Source: Sphingobacterium sp. CZ-UAM (GTDB lineage: Bacteria; Bacteroidota; Bacteroidia; Sphingobacteriales; Sphingobacteriaceae). From it: a stretch of 64,000 nt of DNA. Below are positions 42,841-51,967 of this stretch, piece after piece. The translations under genes and the position numbers were made by a program. Within the stretch, counting starts at the first letter, position 1. The number at the start of each line of letters is the position of its first letter. The stretch covers positions 1 to 64,000 of the forward strand of contig NZ_MTCM01000006.1 in the NCBI RefSeq assembly GCF_002000245.1, written 5' to 3'. The notes under the pieces were generated by a model. The model ran no database searches. It had not been told where the DNA came from and worked only from the letters and a program-made list of their open reading frames with translations.

Positions 42841-43545
42841 ATGGAAATTTTGGCTAGTTTTGAAGTGATGTTAAAACAAGAACGATACAAAGCTTTTGTG
42901 GAATATTTTTCCAAAAATAGTCCCGATGCGCAGACAGAACTCAACTACAGTAATCCGTATGAATTGCTTGTCGCTGTTATTCTATCGGCCCAATGTACAG
43001 ACAAGAGAATTAATCAGGTAACGCCAAAGTTATTTGAACGTTACCCGGACGCTCATACTTTAGCTGCCTCCAGCATTGATGAAGTATTTAGTTATATCCG
43101 CTCAGTAAGCTATCCAAATAACAAAGCCAAACATCTAGTGGGTATGGCACAGATGCTTATTGAAAAATTTAACAATATCGTACCGGAGCAGATTGAGGAT
43201 TTGATCAAACTGCCGGGCGTCGGCCGAAAAACCGCTAACGTCATTTCCTCAGTTGTATATCATAATCCTGCAATGGCCGTGGATACACATGTATTCCGTG
43301 TGGCTAACCGGCTTGGCCTCACCTATCGTGCAACGACGCCATTGGCGGTAGAGAAACAATTAGTCAAAAACCTTCCAAAAGAGACTATTGCCGTGGCGCA
43401 CCATTGGTTGATCTTGCATGGACGATATATTTGTTTGGCCCGAAAGCCGCTTTGCGAAAAATGCCCGATTACCTACATGTGTAAATACTTCGAGAAAACC
43501 CACCACATAAAAGGTGCCCCAAGCGCAGTAGAAATAAAAAACTAA
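42841..43545 (+). CDS. nth: Endonuclease III
   Basis: DNA glycosylase/AP lyase removing oxidised pyrimidines. The 234-residue protein has the helix-hairpin-helix LIKLPGVGRKTANVI (121-135) with the catalytic Lys130, Asp148 in AVDTHVFRVANRLG, and a 4Fe-4S site CLARKPLCEKCPITYMC (C-x6-C-x2-C-x5-C) near the C-terminus. An internal ATG at 42868 (MLKQERYK) may be the true start, as the first nine residues extend beyond the usual family start. It lies 67 bases upstream of recA, which has its own promoter. Confidence 0.95.
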   Translation: MEILASFEVMLKQERYKAFVEYFSKNSPDAQTELNYSNPYELLVAVILSAQCTDKRINQVTPKLFERYPDAHTLAASSIDEVFSYIRSVSYPNNKAKHLVGMAQMLIEKFNNIVPEQIEDLIKLPGVGRKTANVISSVVYHNPAMAVDTHVFRVANRLGLTYRATTPLAVEKQLVKNLPKETIAVAHHWLILHGRYICLARKPLCEKCPITYMCKYFEKTHHIKGAPSAVEIKN

Positions 43546-43562
43546 TTTTTTTAGTGAAAATA

Positions 43563-43593
43563 TTTGGTTTATTATTTTTTATTTTTAATTTTG
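43563..43593 (+). promoter_or_regulatory. recA promoter
   Basis: TTTG (43563-43566), 19 bases, TAATTTTG (43586-43593) matches the consensus exactly, 20 bases before the recA ATG. No LexA-type palindrome is seen overlapping it. Confidence 0.75.
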
Positions 43594-43612
43594 ATAAATA
43601 TATACTAAAAAT

Positions 43613-44638
43613 ATGAGCAACACAGATAAATTAAAAGCGTTACAGCTGACGTTAGATAAATTAGAAAAGAACTTTGGAAAAGGTTCAATTATGAAATTAG
43701 GAGATACAGCTGTTGAGCCTATTGAGGCGATTTCAACAGGGTCATTAGGATTGGATATTGCTTTGGGTATTGGCGGTGTTCCAAAAGGACGTATCATTGA
43801 AATATACGGACCTGAATCTTCGGGTAAAACGACATTAGCAACACACATTGTTGCTGAAGCACAGAAAAAAGGCGGTATTGCAGCAATTATTGATGCGGAA
43901 CACGCTTTTGATAAATATTACGCACAAAAGCTAGGCGTTGATGTTGAGAACTTATTAATTTCTCAACCGGATAATGGTGAACAGGGGTTAGAAATTGCCG
44001 ACAATTTAATCCGTTCTGGTGCAATTGATGTCATTGTAATTGACTCTGTAGCAGCATTAGTACCTAAAGGTGAGATTGAAGGGGAAATGGGTGATTCAAA
44101 AATGGGTCTTCAAGCCCGTTTAATGTCTCAAGCGTTACGTAAATTGACCGGAACAATTGCCAAAACAAACTGTTGTTGTATTTTCATCAACCAATTGCGT
44201 GAAAAAATTGGTGTAATGTTCGGTAACCCAGAAACAACAACTGGCGGTAACGCATTAAAATTCTACGCTTCTGTACGTTTGGATATCCGTCGTACATCAC
44301 AGATCAAAGATTCTGATGAGGTATCTGGTAACCGTGTAAAAGTTAAAATTGTAAAAAATAAAGTAGCACCTCCATTCCGTATTGCGGAATTTGATATCAT
44401 CTTTGGTGAAGGTATCTCAAAAGTTGGTGAAATCATCGACTTGGGTGTTGAATATGGTATCATCAAAAAAGCGGGTTCTTGGTTTAGCTATGGTGAAACC
44501 AAATTAGGACAAGGTAGAGATGCTGTAAAAGCCCTATTGTTTGACAATCCAGATCTAATGGATGAACTAGAGGCAAAAATCCGTGCGGAAGTAACAGGCG
44601 AAGATCCTATGCTTCACGTAGAGGAAAATGAAGACTAG
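43613..44638 (+). CDS. recA: Recombinase RecA
   Basis: ATP-dependent strand-exchange protein and SOS co-protease. The 341-residue protein has Walker A GPESSGKTT (66-74), IDAEHAFDKYYAQKLGVD (about 92-109), VIVIDSVAALVPKGEIEGE (about 138-156), ALRKLTGTIAKTNCCCIFINQLREK (as ALRKLTGTIAKTNC) and GGNALKFYASVRLDIRR (about 209-225). Codon use is more biased than in neighbours (many GGT, CGT and CAA codons), as expected for a highly expressed gene. Own consensus promoter and terminator. Confidence 0.98.
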   Translation: MSNTDKLKALQLTLDKLEKNFGKGSIMKLGDTAVEPIEAISTGSLGLDIALGIGGVPKGRIIEIYGPESSGKTTLATHIVAEAQKKGGIAAIIDAEHAFDKYYAQKLGVDVENLLISQPDNGEQGLEIADNLIRSGAIDVIVIDSVAALVPKGEIEGEMGDSKMGLQARLMSQALRKLTGTIAKTNCCCIFINQLREKIGVMFGNPETTTGGNALKFYASVRLDIRRTSQIKDSDEVSGNRVKVKIVKNKVAPPFRIAEFDIIFGEGISKVGEIIDLGVEYGIIKKAGSWFSYGETKLGQGRDAVKALLFDNPDLMDELEAKIRAEVTGEDPMLHVEENED

Positions 44639-44665
44639 TTGCTGTAAAAATTAGTATAATGTAGG

Positions 44666-44696
44666 TAGCCATCCTTTTTAGGATGGCTATTTTTTT
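44666..44696 (+). terminator. recA terminator
   Basis: TAGCCATCC pairs with GGATGGCTA around a 6-base loop and is followed by seven T residues. Confidence 0.92.
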
Positions 44697-44841
44697 ACCC
44701 CTCCCCCTCAACAAGCTCCGTTTAAATTTAAATGATTATTTTGTTACATGTACAAAGTTTCAAGTTTGTACGCTAAGATTTTAGTATTTTTAGCCGAGCG
44801 AACATAAATCGCTGACTTCATTCTAAACTTAACTTTGAAAA

Positions 44842-45609
44842 ATGAACCGTAAGCTAATTGCATTTCTTTTGATCCTTTTTGGATCAGTATTCCATCTCAG
44901 TGCACAAAAAATCCGCGTACTTTCCTTCAATATTCACCATGGGAATCCACCTTCAGAAAAGGAATCTGTAGTCAATCTCGATACCATCGCTCAAATTATA
45001 AAACATAGCAGCGCTGACCTGGTCGGTTTGCAGGAAATTGATGTCAACCTAGGGCGTTCCTACAACGAGGATCAAGCAAAAAAACTAGCTGAATTGACGG
45101 GAATGCACTACATCTTCTCAAAAGGAATAGATCTCGAACAAGGTGAATATGGAACAGCAATATTATCGAAATATCCGATAGAAAGGGTAGAAAAACATTT
45201 TCTACCCTCTCCTGTCGAAAGCGAACGCCGAAGCTTATCCATTGTTGAAGTACGTATCAACAATAAGAAGATCTTATTCGCAAATACCCACCTGGATCTA
45301 AAAGATAAAAACAAAATTGCTCAGGCAAAGTTCATTACTTCCCGCTTCAAAAATGAAAAACGACCTATTATCTTGGTCGGCGATTTAAACTCCAAACCCA
45401 CCGACCCCGCGATTAAAGAGCTTGGCATGCTATTCACAAAAACGAGTAGCCAAAACGGCTTTACTTTTCCACAGGACAGGCCTAGTACTGAAATAGACTA
45501 TATTATGGTCAATACATCATCACATCCAAAATTCTTCAACCACCGTGTGATTGAAGAGAAATATGCGAGTGACCATCGACCTTTATATGTTGAAATCGAC
45601 ATTAAATAA
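44842..45609 (+). CDS. Exported endonuclease/exonuclease/phosphatase-family protein
   Basis: 255 residues with a signal peptide (cleavage after LSA, about residue 21). The EEP fold is clear: IRVLSFNIHHG (24-34) with the metal-binding Asn, LVGLQEIDVN (Glu about 65), FANTHLDL (about 148-155), ILVGDLNSKP (about 176-185) and ASDHRPLYVEI (His about 246). Substrates of exported members include phosphodiesters and phospholipids (sphingomyelinase-like), so function beyond phosphodiester cleavage is open. The next gene starts 6 bases later and encodes another phosphoesterase, so the two work in one operon. Confidence 0.88.
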   Translation: MNRKLIAFLLILFGSVFHLSAQKIRVLSFNIHHGNPPSEKESVVNLDTIAQIIKHSSADLVGLQEIDVNLGRSYNEDQAKKLAELTGMHYIFSKGIDLEQGEYGTAILSKYPIERVEKHFLPSPVESERRSLSIVEVRINNKKILFANTHLDLKDKNKIAQAKFITSRFKNEKRPIILVGDLNSKPTDPAIKELGMLFTKTSSQNGFTFPQDRPSTEIDYIMVNTSSHPKFFNHRVIEEKYASDHRPLYVEIDIK

Positions 45610-45615
45610 CCCATT

Positions 45616-46791
45616 ATGAATTTTAATAGAAGAAGATTTTTAGAAGCGCTAGCACTGGCCGGAATTACATTACCCAATATAGGCGTCGCTAAAGAAAAAG
45701 AAAATCTGGAAGGAGATTTTAATTTTATAGTACCGGCTTATTTACAGAATCAGACGGAGAAAGGAATCAGCATCTTTACGATCTTGAGCAAACCAGCGCT
45801 AGCTTGGCTGGAAATCCTTGACAGTGCAGGTAATGTACAGCAAACGATCCACCAATCCGAAGATGGTATGGTTAATGCAAATACAGATTTCTTTCATTTT
45901 ACTGTCGAAGAGGCTCCCCGATCATTCCGCTATCGCATCAAAGCAAAAGAAATTCAAAAATTCGATCCCTATAAGATCGTCTATGCGCAAGAAATCGAAA
46001 CGCCCATCTTTGAGGCAAAACTGGCAAAAAACAACCAGGAACAAATACGTTGCCTGGTTTACAATGATGTGCACGAAGAAAAAAGCAGCTACCGCGACCT
46101 TGTCCCTAACCAAGACAGTTCAATCTATGATTTTTTTGTCTTAAATGGAGACTCTTTTCATTATGTGAGCAATCAGGAGGACATTACAGAAAAACTACTG
46201 AAGCCTATCGAATTCATTGCGACAAGCAAACCATTCATTATGAACCGTGGAAACCATGAAACGAGAGGTTCCTTTGCCCGCAATTTCAAACGGTATTTCG
46301 CTTATCCCAACAATAAATACTACCAAGCGTTCAAAAGGGGACCTATTTTTTGGATTATGCTAGATAGTGGTGAGGATAAACCTGACAGCCATGAGGTATA
46401 TGCGGGTACTGTAGATTACGACAATTACAGAAAAGAACAGGCGAAGTGGTTGGAAACCGTATTACAATCCAAAGAACGAAAGTCTGCTCAACATACAGTG
46501 GTGATCAGCCATATTCCCATATTCCATTCAGACGAATGGCATGGTACATTGCATAACCGGGAATGCTTCCATCCATTATTTCAGAAGTATAAAATAGATG
46601 CCATGATCTCCGGCCATACGCACCAATATGGATACTATCCGGCGGATAAAGACCATAATTATCCCGTATTTATAGGCGGTGGTCCAAAAGCTGGAAAAAG
46701 AACCGTTATCGATATTTCGGGATCTGCCAAATCACTGGCTATCCGGATGACCCGAGACGATGGGACTGAGCTGGGACAGTTTAAAAAATAA
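45616..46791 (+). CDS. Tat-exported calcineurin-like metallophosphoesterase
   Basis: 391 residues. The start NFNRRRFLEALALAGITLP is a twin-arginine (Tat) signal. A beta-sandwich region (about 30-125) precedes the phosphatase domain with all metal motifs: CLVYNDVHEE (about 137-146), FVLNGDSFHY, MNRGNHETRG (about 213-222), VISHIPIFHSDEWHG and ISGHTHQYGY (about 333-342). This is the purple-acid-phosphatase-like architecture. Tat export suggests cofactor loading in the cytoplasm. Second gene of a two-gene operon with an EEP-family hydrolase, suggesting stepwise phosphate release from an external phosphoester. Confidence 0.9.
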   Translation: MNFNRRRFLEALALAGITLPNIGVAKEKENLEGDFNFIVPAYLQNQTEKGISIFTILSKPALAWLEILDSAGNVQQTIHQSEDGMVNANTDFFHFTVEEAPRSFRYRIKAKEIQKFDPYKIVYAQEIETPIFEAKLAKNNQEQIRCLVYNDVHEEKSSYRDLVPNQDSSIYDFFVLNGDSFHYVSNQEDITEKLLKPIEFIATSKPFIMNRGNHETRGSFARNFKRYFAYPNNKYYQAFKRGPIFWIMLDSGEDKPDSHEVYAGTVDYDNYRKEQAKWLETVLQSKERKSAQHTVVISHIPIFHSDEWHGTLHNRECFHPLFQKYKIDAMISGHTHQYGYYPADKDHNYPVFIGGGPKAGKRTVIDISGSAKSLAIRMTRDDGTELGQFKK

Positions 46792-46792
46792 C

Positions 46793-46823
46793 AAAGGCAC
46801 TCCGCTATGTGGAGTGCCTTTAT
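46793..46823 (+). terminator. Terminator of the phosphoesterase operon
   Basis: AAAGGCACTCC pairs with GGAGTGCCTTT over a 7-base loop, with A and T runs. Confidence 0.9.
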
Positions 46824-46904
46824 TATGTTGAATGTATCTGCTATCGTCGATCAAAGCTTAAAAGCAAGCTACAATAACCTTCCGCGCAGCGTAATTCGGT
46901 TATT

Positions 46905-48542
46905 TTATTCGCCTTTTTCTAAGAAAGGGTATCTGTAATCCGTATCTGGATTGAACGTTTCTTTGATCGTACGTGGAGACACCCAACGCAATAAGTTGAT
47001 CATAGATCCAGCTTTGTCGTTTGTACCTGAACCTCTCGCACCACCAAATGGTTGTTGTCCTACTACGGCACCGGTACATTTATCATTCACATAGAAGTTA
47101 CCCGCTGCATGTCTTAATTTATCAGTAGCTAAATTAATGGCATAGCGGTCTTGTGCGATAATTGAACCAGTCAATGCATAGATAGAAGTTGTATCAACGA
47201 TATCTAATGTTTCCTCAAACTTAGCGTCTTCATAAACATATACGGTCAATACGGGACCGAACAATTCTTCAACCATAGTTTCGTAATCCGGCTTCGAAGC
47301 TTCAATGATCGTTGGGTGAATGAAATAGCCTTTGGACTTATCATAAGTACCGCCAACTACGATCTCTGCCTCATTGGATTCTTTCGCACGGTCAATGTAT
47401 TTCGCTAATTTATCAAACGATTTCTCGTCGATAACTGCGTTGATAAAGTTTGTAAAATCTTCAGTTCCACCGATTGTAAATGACTTCACATCATTAGTCA
47501 TTGACTCTTTCAATGCTGGCCACAATGATTTAGGAATATACGCACGCGAGGCTGCTGAACATTTTTGACCTTGATATTCAAATGCTCCACGAACCAAAGC
47601 CGTATTCGCAGCTTTTAGATCCGCCGAAGGGTGTACAACAATAAAATCTTTACCACCTGTCTCACCGACGATACGTGGATAGGTTTTATAACGGTGGATA
47701 TTATCACCGATCGTTTTCCAGATATCTTGGAATACGCCTGTTGAACCCGTAAAGTGGATACCGGCAAAATCAGGATGTTGGAAAATCACATCACCAGCAT
47801 CTGGTCCCGAAACATACACTAAGTTGATGACCCCATCAGGAAGCCCGGCTTCACGGAAGATTTTCATCAGCACATTTGCAGAATAGATTTGTGTATTGGA
47901 TGGCTTCCATACCACAACATTTCCCATCATCGCAACACAAGATGGCAAGTTACCTGCGATCGCAGTAAAGTTGAACGGTGTCAATGCAAACACAAAGCCT
48001 TCAAGAGGACGTTGTTCAACACGGTTCCACACACCTTTTCCCGATACTGGAGGTTGTTGCTTATAGATTTCGCTCATGTATTGTACATTGAAACGCAAGA
48101 AATCCACAATCTCACAAGCAGAGTCAATTTCAGCTTGATATGGGTTCTTTGACTGACCCAACATTGTCGCTGCATTTAACTCATAACGGTATTTCCCTGA
48201 AATCAATTCAGCCGCTTTCAAGAATATCGCTGCACGATCTTCCCATGCTAGATTTTCCCAGTTCTTTTTAGCTGCCAAAGCGGCATTGATTGCGTCTGTT
48301 ACATGAGATTTGTCGCCTTGATTGTATTGACCTAAGATATGTTGATGGTCATGTGGAGGAGCTATATTTACTTTTTTAGAAGTAGTGATTTCTTTACCAC
48401 CAATATACATTGGGATATCGATTTGTTTCGAACGTGCTTCATCAATTGCTGCTTTCAACAATTTACGTTCTTTCGTTCCGACAGCGTAAGTATACACCGG
48501 TTCATTTGCAGGAACAGGAACTGTAAAAAATCCTTTAGACAT
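46905..48542 (-). CDS. pruA: L-glutamate gamma-semialdehyde dehydrogenase
   Basis: Second step of proline degradation, oxidising glutamate semialdehyde (pyrroline-5-carboxylate) to glutamate with NAD+. The 545-residue protein matches the long P5C dehydrogenase class: FALTPFNFTAIAGNLP (185-200), FTGSTGVFQDIWKTIG (264-279), Glu294 in IVGETGGKDF and the nucleophile Cys328 in FEYQGQKCSAASRAYIP. There is no proline dehydrogenase (putA/prodh) domain fused or nearby. A TAACTTTG -7 element lies at 48635-48628, at the end of msrA. Confidence 0.95.
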   Translation of the reverse strand: MSKGFFTVPVPANEPVYTYAVGTKERKLLKAAIDEARSKQIDIPMYIGGKEITTSKKVNIAPPHDHQHILGQYNQGDKSHVTDAINAALAAKKNWENLAWEDRAAIFLKAAELISGKYRYELNAATMLGQSKNPYQAEIDSACEIVDFLRFNVQYMSEIYKQQPPVSGKGVWNRVEQRPLEGFVFALTPFNFTAIAGNLPSCVAMMGNVVVWKPSNTQIYSANVLMKIFREAGLPDGVINLVYVSGPDAGDVIFQHPDFAGIHFTGSTGVFQDIWKTIGDNIHRYKTYPRIVGETGGKDFIVVHPSADLKAANTALVRGAFEYQGQKCSAASRAYIPKSLWPALKESMTNDVKSFTIGGTEDFTNFINAVIDEKSFDKLAKYIDRAKESNEAEIVVGGTYDKSKGYFIHPTIIEASKPDYETMVEELFGPVLTVYVYEDAKFEETLDIVDTTSIYALTGSIIAQDRYAINLATDKLRHAAGNFYVNDKCTGAVVGQQPFGGARGSGTNDKAGSMINLLRWVSPRTIKETFNPDTDYRYPFLEKGE

Positions 48543-48632
48543 ATTACAATTATTTATTATTCAACTTTTTAGAATCACACTAAATGATGCTAACAAGAGT
48601 AAAATTACCTTAAATTTTACGAATACCCAAAG

Positions 48633-49292
48633 TTACTCTCCTTCTTTGAGCACCTTGGAAAAGATACGTTTAAATTTTTCCAATTTCGGTTTAATAACCA
48701 ATTGACAATATGGTTCCTTACCATTTAACCTATAATAATCTTGATGATAGTCCTCTGCGGGATAGAATACCACTGCTGGCGTAACCTCAGTTACAATCGG
48801 TTCGTTATAAACTTTCTCCTTATTTAGAGCCGCGATATAAAACTGTACTTTATCCAGCTGCTCCTTACTATGGACGAATATAGCTGAGCGGTACTGTGTT
48901 CCCACATCATTCCCCTGACGGTTGAGCTGCGTGGGATCGTGCGCGACAAAAAAGGCCTCCAATAATTTGTCGTAACTGATCACTTTCGGATCATAAATAA
49001 TATTGGTCGCCTCTGCATGCCCCGTATTGCCTGTACAAACCTGAGCATAGCTGGGATTGGATACCCATCCACCTGTATATCCGGAAACAACTTGCTGCAC
49101 ACCTTTCAACTCCTTAAACTGAGCTTCGGTACACCAAAAACAACCTGCAGCAAATGTTGCTGTATCTAAGCTTCCTACACTTTTCGCCGGTAATTTAGAA
49201 AAATCTGATTTCGCAGCCTTCGGCTCTTGAGCACGACAGGAACTCAACAAAAAAATAGCTGTAAAAACTATAATAATATCTTTCATGGACAT
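48633..49292 (-). CDS. msrA: Peptide-methionine (S)-S-oxide reductase, lipoprotein form
   Basis: Repairs oxidised methionine. The 219-residue protein has the catalytic cysteine in FAAGCFWCTEAQFKELKGV (Cys51), SGYTGG (about 70-75), GHAEATNIIYDP and AEDYHQDYY near 175-183. The N-terminus is a lipoprotein signal (FLLSSC, Cys19), so this copy acts in the envelope, unlike cytoplasmic MsrA. Its usual partner MsrB is not adjacent. It lies upstream of pruA on the same strand, but pruA seems to have its own promoter. Confidence 0.95.
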   Translation of the reverse strand: MSMKDIIIVFTAIFLLSSCRAQEPKAAKSDFSKLPAKSVGSLDTATFAAGCFWCTEAQFKELKGVQQVVSGYTGGWVSNPSYAQVCTGNTGHAEATNIIYDPKVISYDKLLEAFFVAHDPTQLNRQGNDVGTQYRSAIFVHSKEQLDKVQFYIAALNKEKVYNEPIVTEVTPAVVFYPAEDYHQDYYRLNGKEPYCQLVIKPKLEKFKRIFSKVLKEGE

Positions 49293-49419
49293 ATATCATT
49301 ACTTTGCGGATAGATAAAGGATTCTGACAGCGATTTGTGTGTAAACCTCTGTATTTCATATATCCGGCAATAAATTGCAAAAACACATACCGTATTACCC
49401 CTATATCCCTTAAAGCAAA

Positions 49420-49449
49420 GAAGCGACAATAAATTCTTATTGTCGCTTC
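49420..49449. terminator. Terminator of the superoxide dismutase gene
   Basis: GAAGCGACAATAA pairs with TTATTGTCGCTTC over a 4-base loop; on the minus strand it lies 26 bases beyond the sod stop and is followed by TTTGCTTT. Confidence 0.88.
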
Positions 49450-49474
49450 CTTTTGTACTTATCAAAATGGTCAA

Positions 49475-50083
49475 TTATTTTGCGGCAGCATAATTTTGTG
49501 CTACGGCATCCCAATTGATTACATTAAAGATTTCCTCCAAATAAGCTGGACGTTTATTTTGGAATTTCAAGTAATATGCATGTTCCCAAACATCAATACC
49601 TAAAATTGGTGTTCCTTTTACTTCAGCAACATCCATCAATGGATTGTCTTGATTTGGTGTAGAAGTTACCGCTAATTTACCATCAGCTCCTACGATCAGC
49701 CATGCCCAGCCCGATCCAAAACGTGTAGCACCTGCAGCTTGAAGTTGTTTTTTCAATTCATCAAATGAACCAAAAGCAGCATTGATTGCTTCTGCCAATT
49801 CACCTGTTGGAGCTCCTCCAGCATTTGGCCCCAAAACTTTCCAAAATAAAGAGTGGTTATAGTGGCCACCACCATTGTTACGAACCGCTGCAGAATATTT
49901 ACTTACATTCTTGATGATATCCAATAAAGATAAGTTCTCTGCATCTGTTCCTGCGATAGCTTTATTTAAGTTGTCCACGTATGCCTGATGGTGTCTGTCA
50001 TGGTGGATTTCCATTGTAGTCTTGTCAATATGTGGTTCTAATGCGTCGGCTGCGTATGGTAACGCTTCTAATTCAAATGCCAT
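49475..50083 (-). CDS. sodA: Superoxide dismutase (Fe/Mn type)
   Basis: Converts superoxide to oxygen and hydrogen peroxide. The 202-residue protein has all metal ligands: His27 (TMEIHHDRHHQAYVDNLN), His77 (GGGHYNHSLFW), and Asp164 and His168 (GIDVWEHAYYL). The GGA/GSG segment (NAGGAPTG, GATRFGSGWAWL) is of the manganese or cambialistic kind, but metal choice cannot be fixed by eye. No signal peptide. A TATATTTG element lies at 50132-50125, about 45 bases upstream. The gene is separate from msrA, which lies downstream beyond the terminator. Confidence 0.95.
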   Translation of the reverse strand: MAFELEALPYAADALEPHIDKTTMEIHHDRHHQAYVDNLNKAIAGTDAENLSLLDIIKNVSKYSAAVRNNGGGHYNHSLFWKVLGPNAGGAPTGELAEAINAAFGSFDELKKQLQAAGATRFGSGWAWLIVGADGKLAVTSTPNQDNPLMDVAEVKGTPILGIDVWEHAYYLKFQNKRPAYLEEIFNVINWDAVAQNYAAAK

Positions 50084-50184
50084 ATCTATTTTATTTTAAA
50101 TGTTTATTACTTCGTTTATATATACAAATATAACACAATATAGCCTGTTATGTTTTTATGTGTTACAATAAATTCTATATTTCG

Positions 50185-50652
50185 TTAACGTTTTTGACGA
50201 AAAAATGATTTTACCAAATCGGCGCATTCATCCTGCAAAACACCTTGGGTAACGACGGTCTTGGGGTGTAATATTTTATCATGGAAATGAGAATAACCCC
50301 GCTTTTCATCCTTGGCACCATAGACAATTTTACTGATATGTGTCCAATATGCTGCACCAGCACACATGATACAGGGTTCTATGGTCACATATAACGTGCA
50401 GTCGTCCAGATATTTTCCACCAAGATAATTTGCTGCTGCTGTAAAGGCTTGCATTTCAGCATGAGCCGTTACATCATTCAATCGCTGTGTGAGATTATGC
50501 CCTTTACCGATAATACGTCCTTTATGAACGATAACAGCACCAATAGGAACCTCCCCCTCTTCAAAAGCTTTCTTTGCCTCATTTAGCGCCATGCGCATAA
50601 ATGACTCGTCGCTATCGATTAATTGTGTTCCTTCAAAATCTATAAATGTCAT
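50185..50652 (-). CDS. tadA: Nucleoside deaminase, probable tRNA-specific adenosine deaminase
   Basis: Zinc enzyme; TadA converts adenosine 34 of tRNA-Arg to inosine. The 155-residue protein has the zinc and proton-transfer motif THAEMQAF region (His64-Ala-Glu66) and PCIMCAGAA (Cys94, Cys97), with KDEKRGYSHFHD later. EEGEVPIGAVIV is typical of TadA. The frame begins at MTFIDFEGTQ, with the catalytic domain starting at residue 17. Guanine deaminases share the motifs, so the substrate is probable rather than certain. It lies 9 bases after csaA on the same strand. Confidence 0.88.
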   Translation of the reverse strand: MTFIDFEGTQLIDSDESFMRMALNEAKKAFEEGEVPIGAVIVHKGRIIGKGHNLTQRLNDVTAHAEMQAFTAAANYLGGKYLDDCTLYVTIEPCIMCAGAAYWTHISKIVYGAKDEKRGYSHFHDKILHPKTVVTQGVLQDECADLVKSFFRQKR

Positions 50653-50661
50653 GCCACAAAC

Positions 50662-51003
50662 TTAACTAAGTTTCGACCCATTTGGTAATTTTCTGTCCAC
50701 AGAAGTCAAAATAATATCCCCGTTTTCATCTGCAAAACCCGTTACCAAACACTCGGAGAAAAAATTGGCAATCTGTTTCCTTGGAAAATTCACCACTGCG
50801 ACAACCTGTTTTCCGACCAGTTCTTCCTTACTATAATGTACTGTAATCTGGGCACTACTTTGTAATATACCAATTTCACTTCCAAAATCAAGCTTTAATT
50901 GATAAGCCGGCTTTTTAGCTTTTGGAAAATCCTGCACCTCCAAAATGGTTCCGACCCGTAAATCTACTTTTTCAAAATCTGCCCAACTAATGGTATCACT
51001 CAT
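50662..51003 (-). CDS. csaA: tRNA-binding domain protein CsaA
   Basis: 113-residue OB-fold protein of normal CsaA length with FEKVDLRVGTILEVQDFP (10-27), AYQLKLDFGSEIGILQSSAQI (as AYQLKLDFGSEIGILQSS, 33-50) and VAVVNFPRKQIANFFSECLV (68-87). CsaA binds tRNA and has been described as a chaperone linked to protein export. Its ATG overlaps the stop of the upstream gene as ATGA, so the two are translationally coupled, and tadA follows after 9 bases. Confidence 0.92.
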   Translation of the reverse strand: MSDTISWADFEKVDLRVGTILEVQDFPKAKKPAYQLKLDFGSEIGILQSSAQITVHYSKEELVGKQVVAVVNFPRKQIANFFSECLVTGFADENGDIILTSVDRKLPNGSKLS

Positions 51004-51209
51004 AACCTATTGCTATTGATATCTTGAATTTCCTTACCAATTGTAAATATTATATAAGAGGGCTTGCGTCTTAAACGCGACGAGAGTCTATTGATCAATT
51101 TATCTTCCTCACCTGCCTGAAAAGCCAGATCCTCATCACTTAGATGGTTGTACTTGCGACGGAGTTTTTCTTTGGCAACCTGCCATTGGTCTTCGTTAAT
51201 TTTCAGCAT
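51000..51209 (-). CDS. CsbD-like small stress protein (tentative)
   Basis: 69 residues. EDQWQVAKEKLRRKYNHLSD (6-25) followed by EDLAFQAGEEDKLINRLSSR (26-45) follows the pattern of CsbD-family proteins, helical hydrophilic proteins induced by general stress, but the C-terminal part (SYIIFTIGKEIQDINSNRL) differs. It is the first gene of the csbD-like/csaA/tadA operon and overlaps csaA by 4 bases. The family call is tentative. Confidence 0.55.
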   Translation of the reverse strand: MLKINEDQWQVAKEKLRRKYNHLSDEDLAFQAGEEDKLINRLSSRLRRKPSYIIFTIGKEIQDINSNRL

Positions 51210-51297
51210 AACTATGATTTAGGTATAAAATTTGTATATCTTTACCAAACTTGTAAAAGTTTGTTTAAAGATACAATATATACATAAATAAAAGATT

Positions 51298-51894
51298 ATG
51301 AAAAAGATTTTACCAGCATTACTCTTAATTTGTGGTAGCATAGCAACTGCTCAAGCACAGCTTTTACCTGGCTTTGAGGTCGGTTTAAAAGGAGCTTTAA
51401 ACTTCTCTAAGTTTAAAAGTGATGGCAAATATTTCAATTCCGACAATAAAGCAGGGTATCAGGCAGGTCTTTATGGCCGTGTTGGCGTTTTAGGATTTCA
51501 CGTTCAGCCTGAGGTCTATTTAACAGGAAAAAATACAAAAGTAACTAATGCTGAAGGAGAATCAACTGACGTTAAATTTACAACTGTTGATATTCCTGTG
51601 TTATTAGGTAAACGTTTTGGTTTAGGCCCGATTGGCGCGCGAATCCAAACCGGTCCAATCTTTTCATTTAAAGTAGATGATAAACAAGATAAGGTAATTG
51701 CTAACTTAGACCCAAATAACTACAAGAAAAGTGGCACATCTTGGGCATTTGGTGTTGGTGCTGATATCTCAAGCTTGCGTGTAGACTTACGTTATGAAAT
51801 GGGTTTAAACAAAGTTAATAACGAAAGCCAGGCAAATCCAAAAATCAACATGTGGAGTATCGGTTTAGGCTATAGATTATTCAGTATTCTATAG
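51298..51894 (+). CDS. Outer-membrane beta-barrel protein
   Basis: 198 residues with a signal peptide cut after AQA (about residue 20). The mature part has alternating strands (FEVGLKGALNFSKF, GYQAGLYGRVGVLGFHVQPE, GPIGARIQTGPIFSFKV, SWAFGVGADISSLRVDLRYE) and ends with a C-terminal strand, SIGLGYRLF, as usual for barrels of the porin-like OMP_b-brl_2 class of Bacteroidota. The cargo or partner is unknown. Monocistronic with a strong terminator. Confidence 0.85.
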   Translation: MKKILPALLLICGSIATAQAQLLPGFEVGLKGALNFSKFKSDGKYFNSDNKAGYQAGLYGRVGVLGFHVQPEVYLTGKNTKVTNAEGESTDVKFTTVDIPVLLGKRFGLGPIGARIQTGPIFSFKVDDKQDKVIANLDPNNYKKSGTSWAFGVGADISSLRVDLRYEMGLNKVNNESQANPKINMWSIGLGYRLFSIL

Positions 51895-51922
51895 CACGCT
51901 AACTCGAGTACATATACGAGCA

Positions 51923-51957
51923 AAAAAGTCCGTTTTTATTCAAAACGGACTTTTTAT
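51923..51957 (+). terminator. Terminator of the outer-membrane protein gene
   Basis: AAAAAGTCCGTTTT pairs with AAAACGGACTTTTT around a 5-base loop. Confidence 0.92.
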
Positions 51958-51967
51958 TTTAAAAAAC

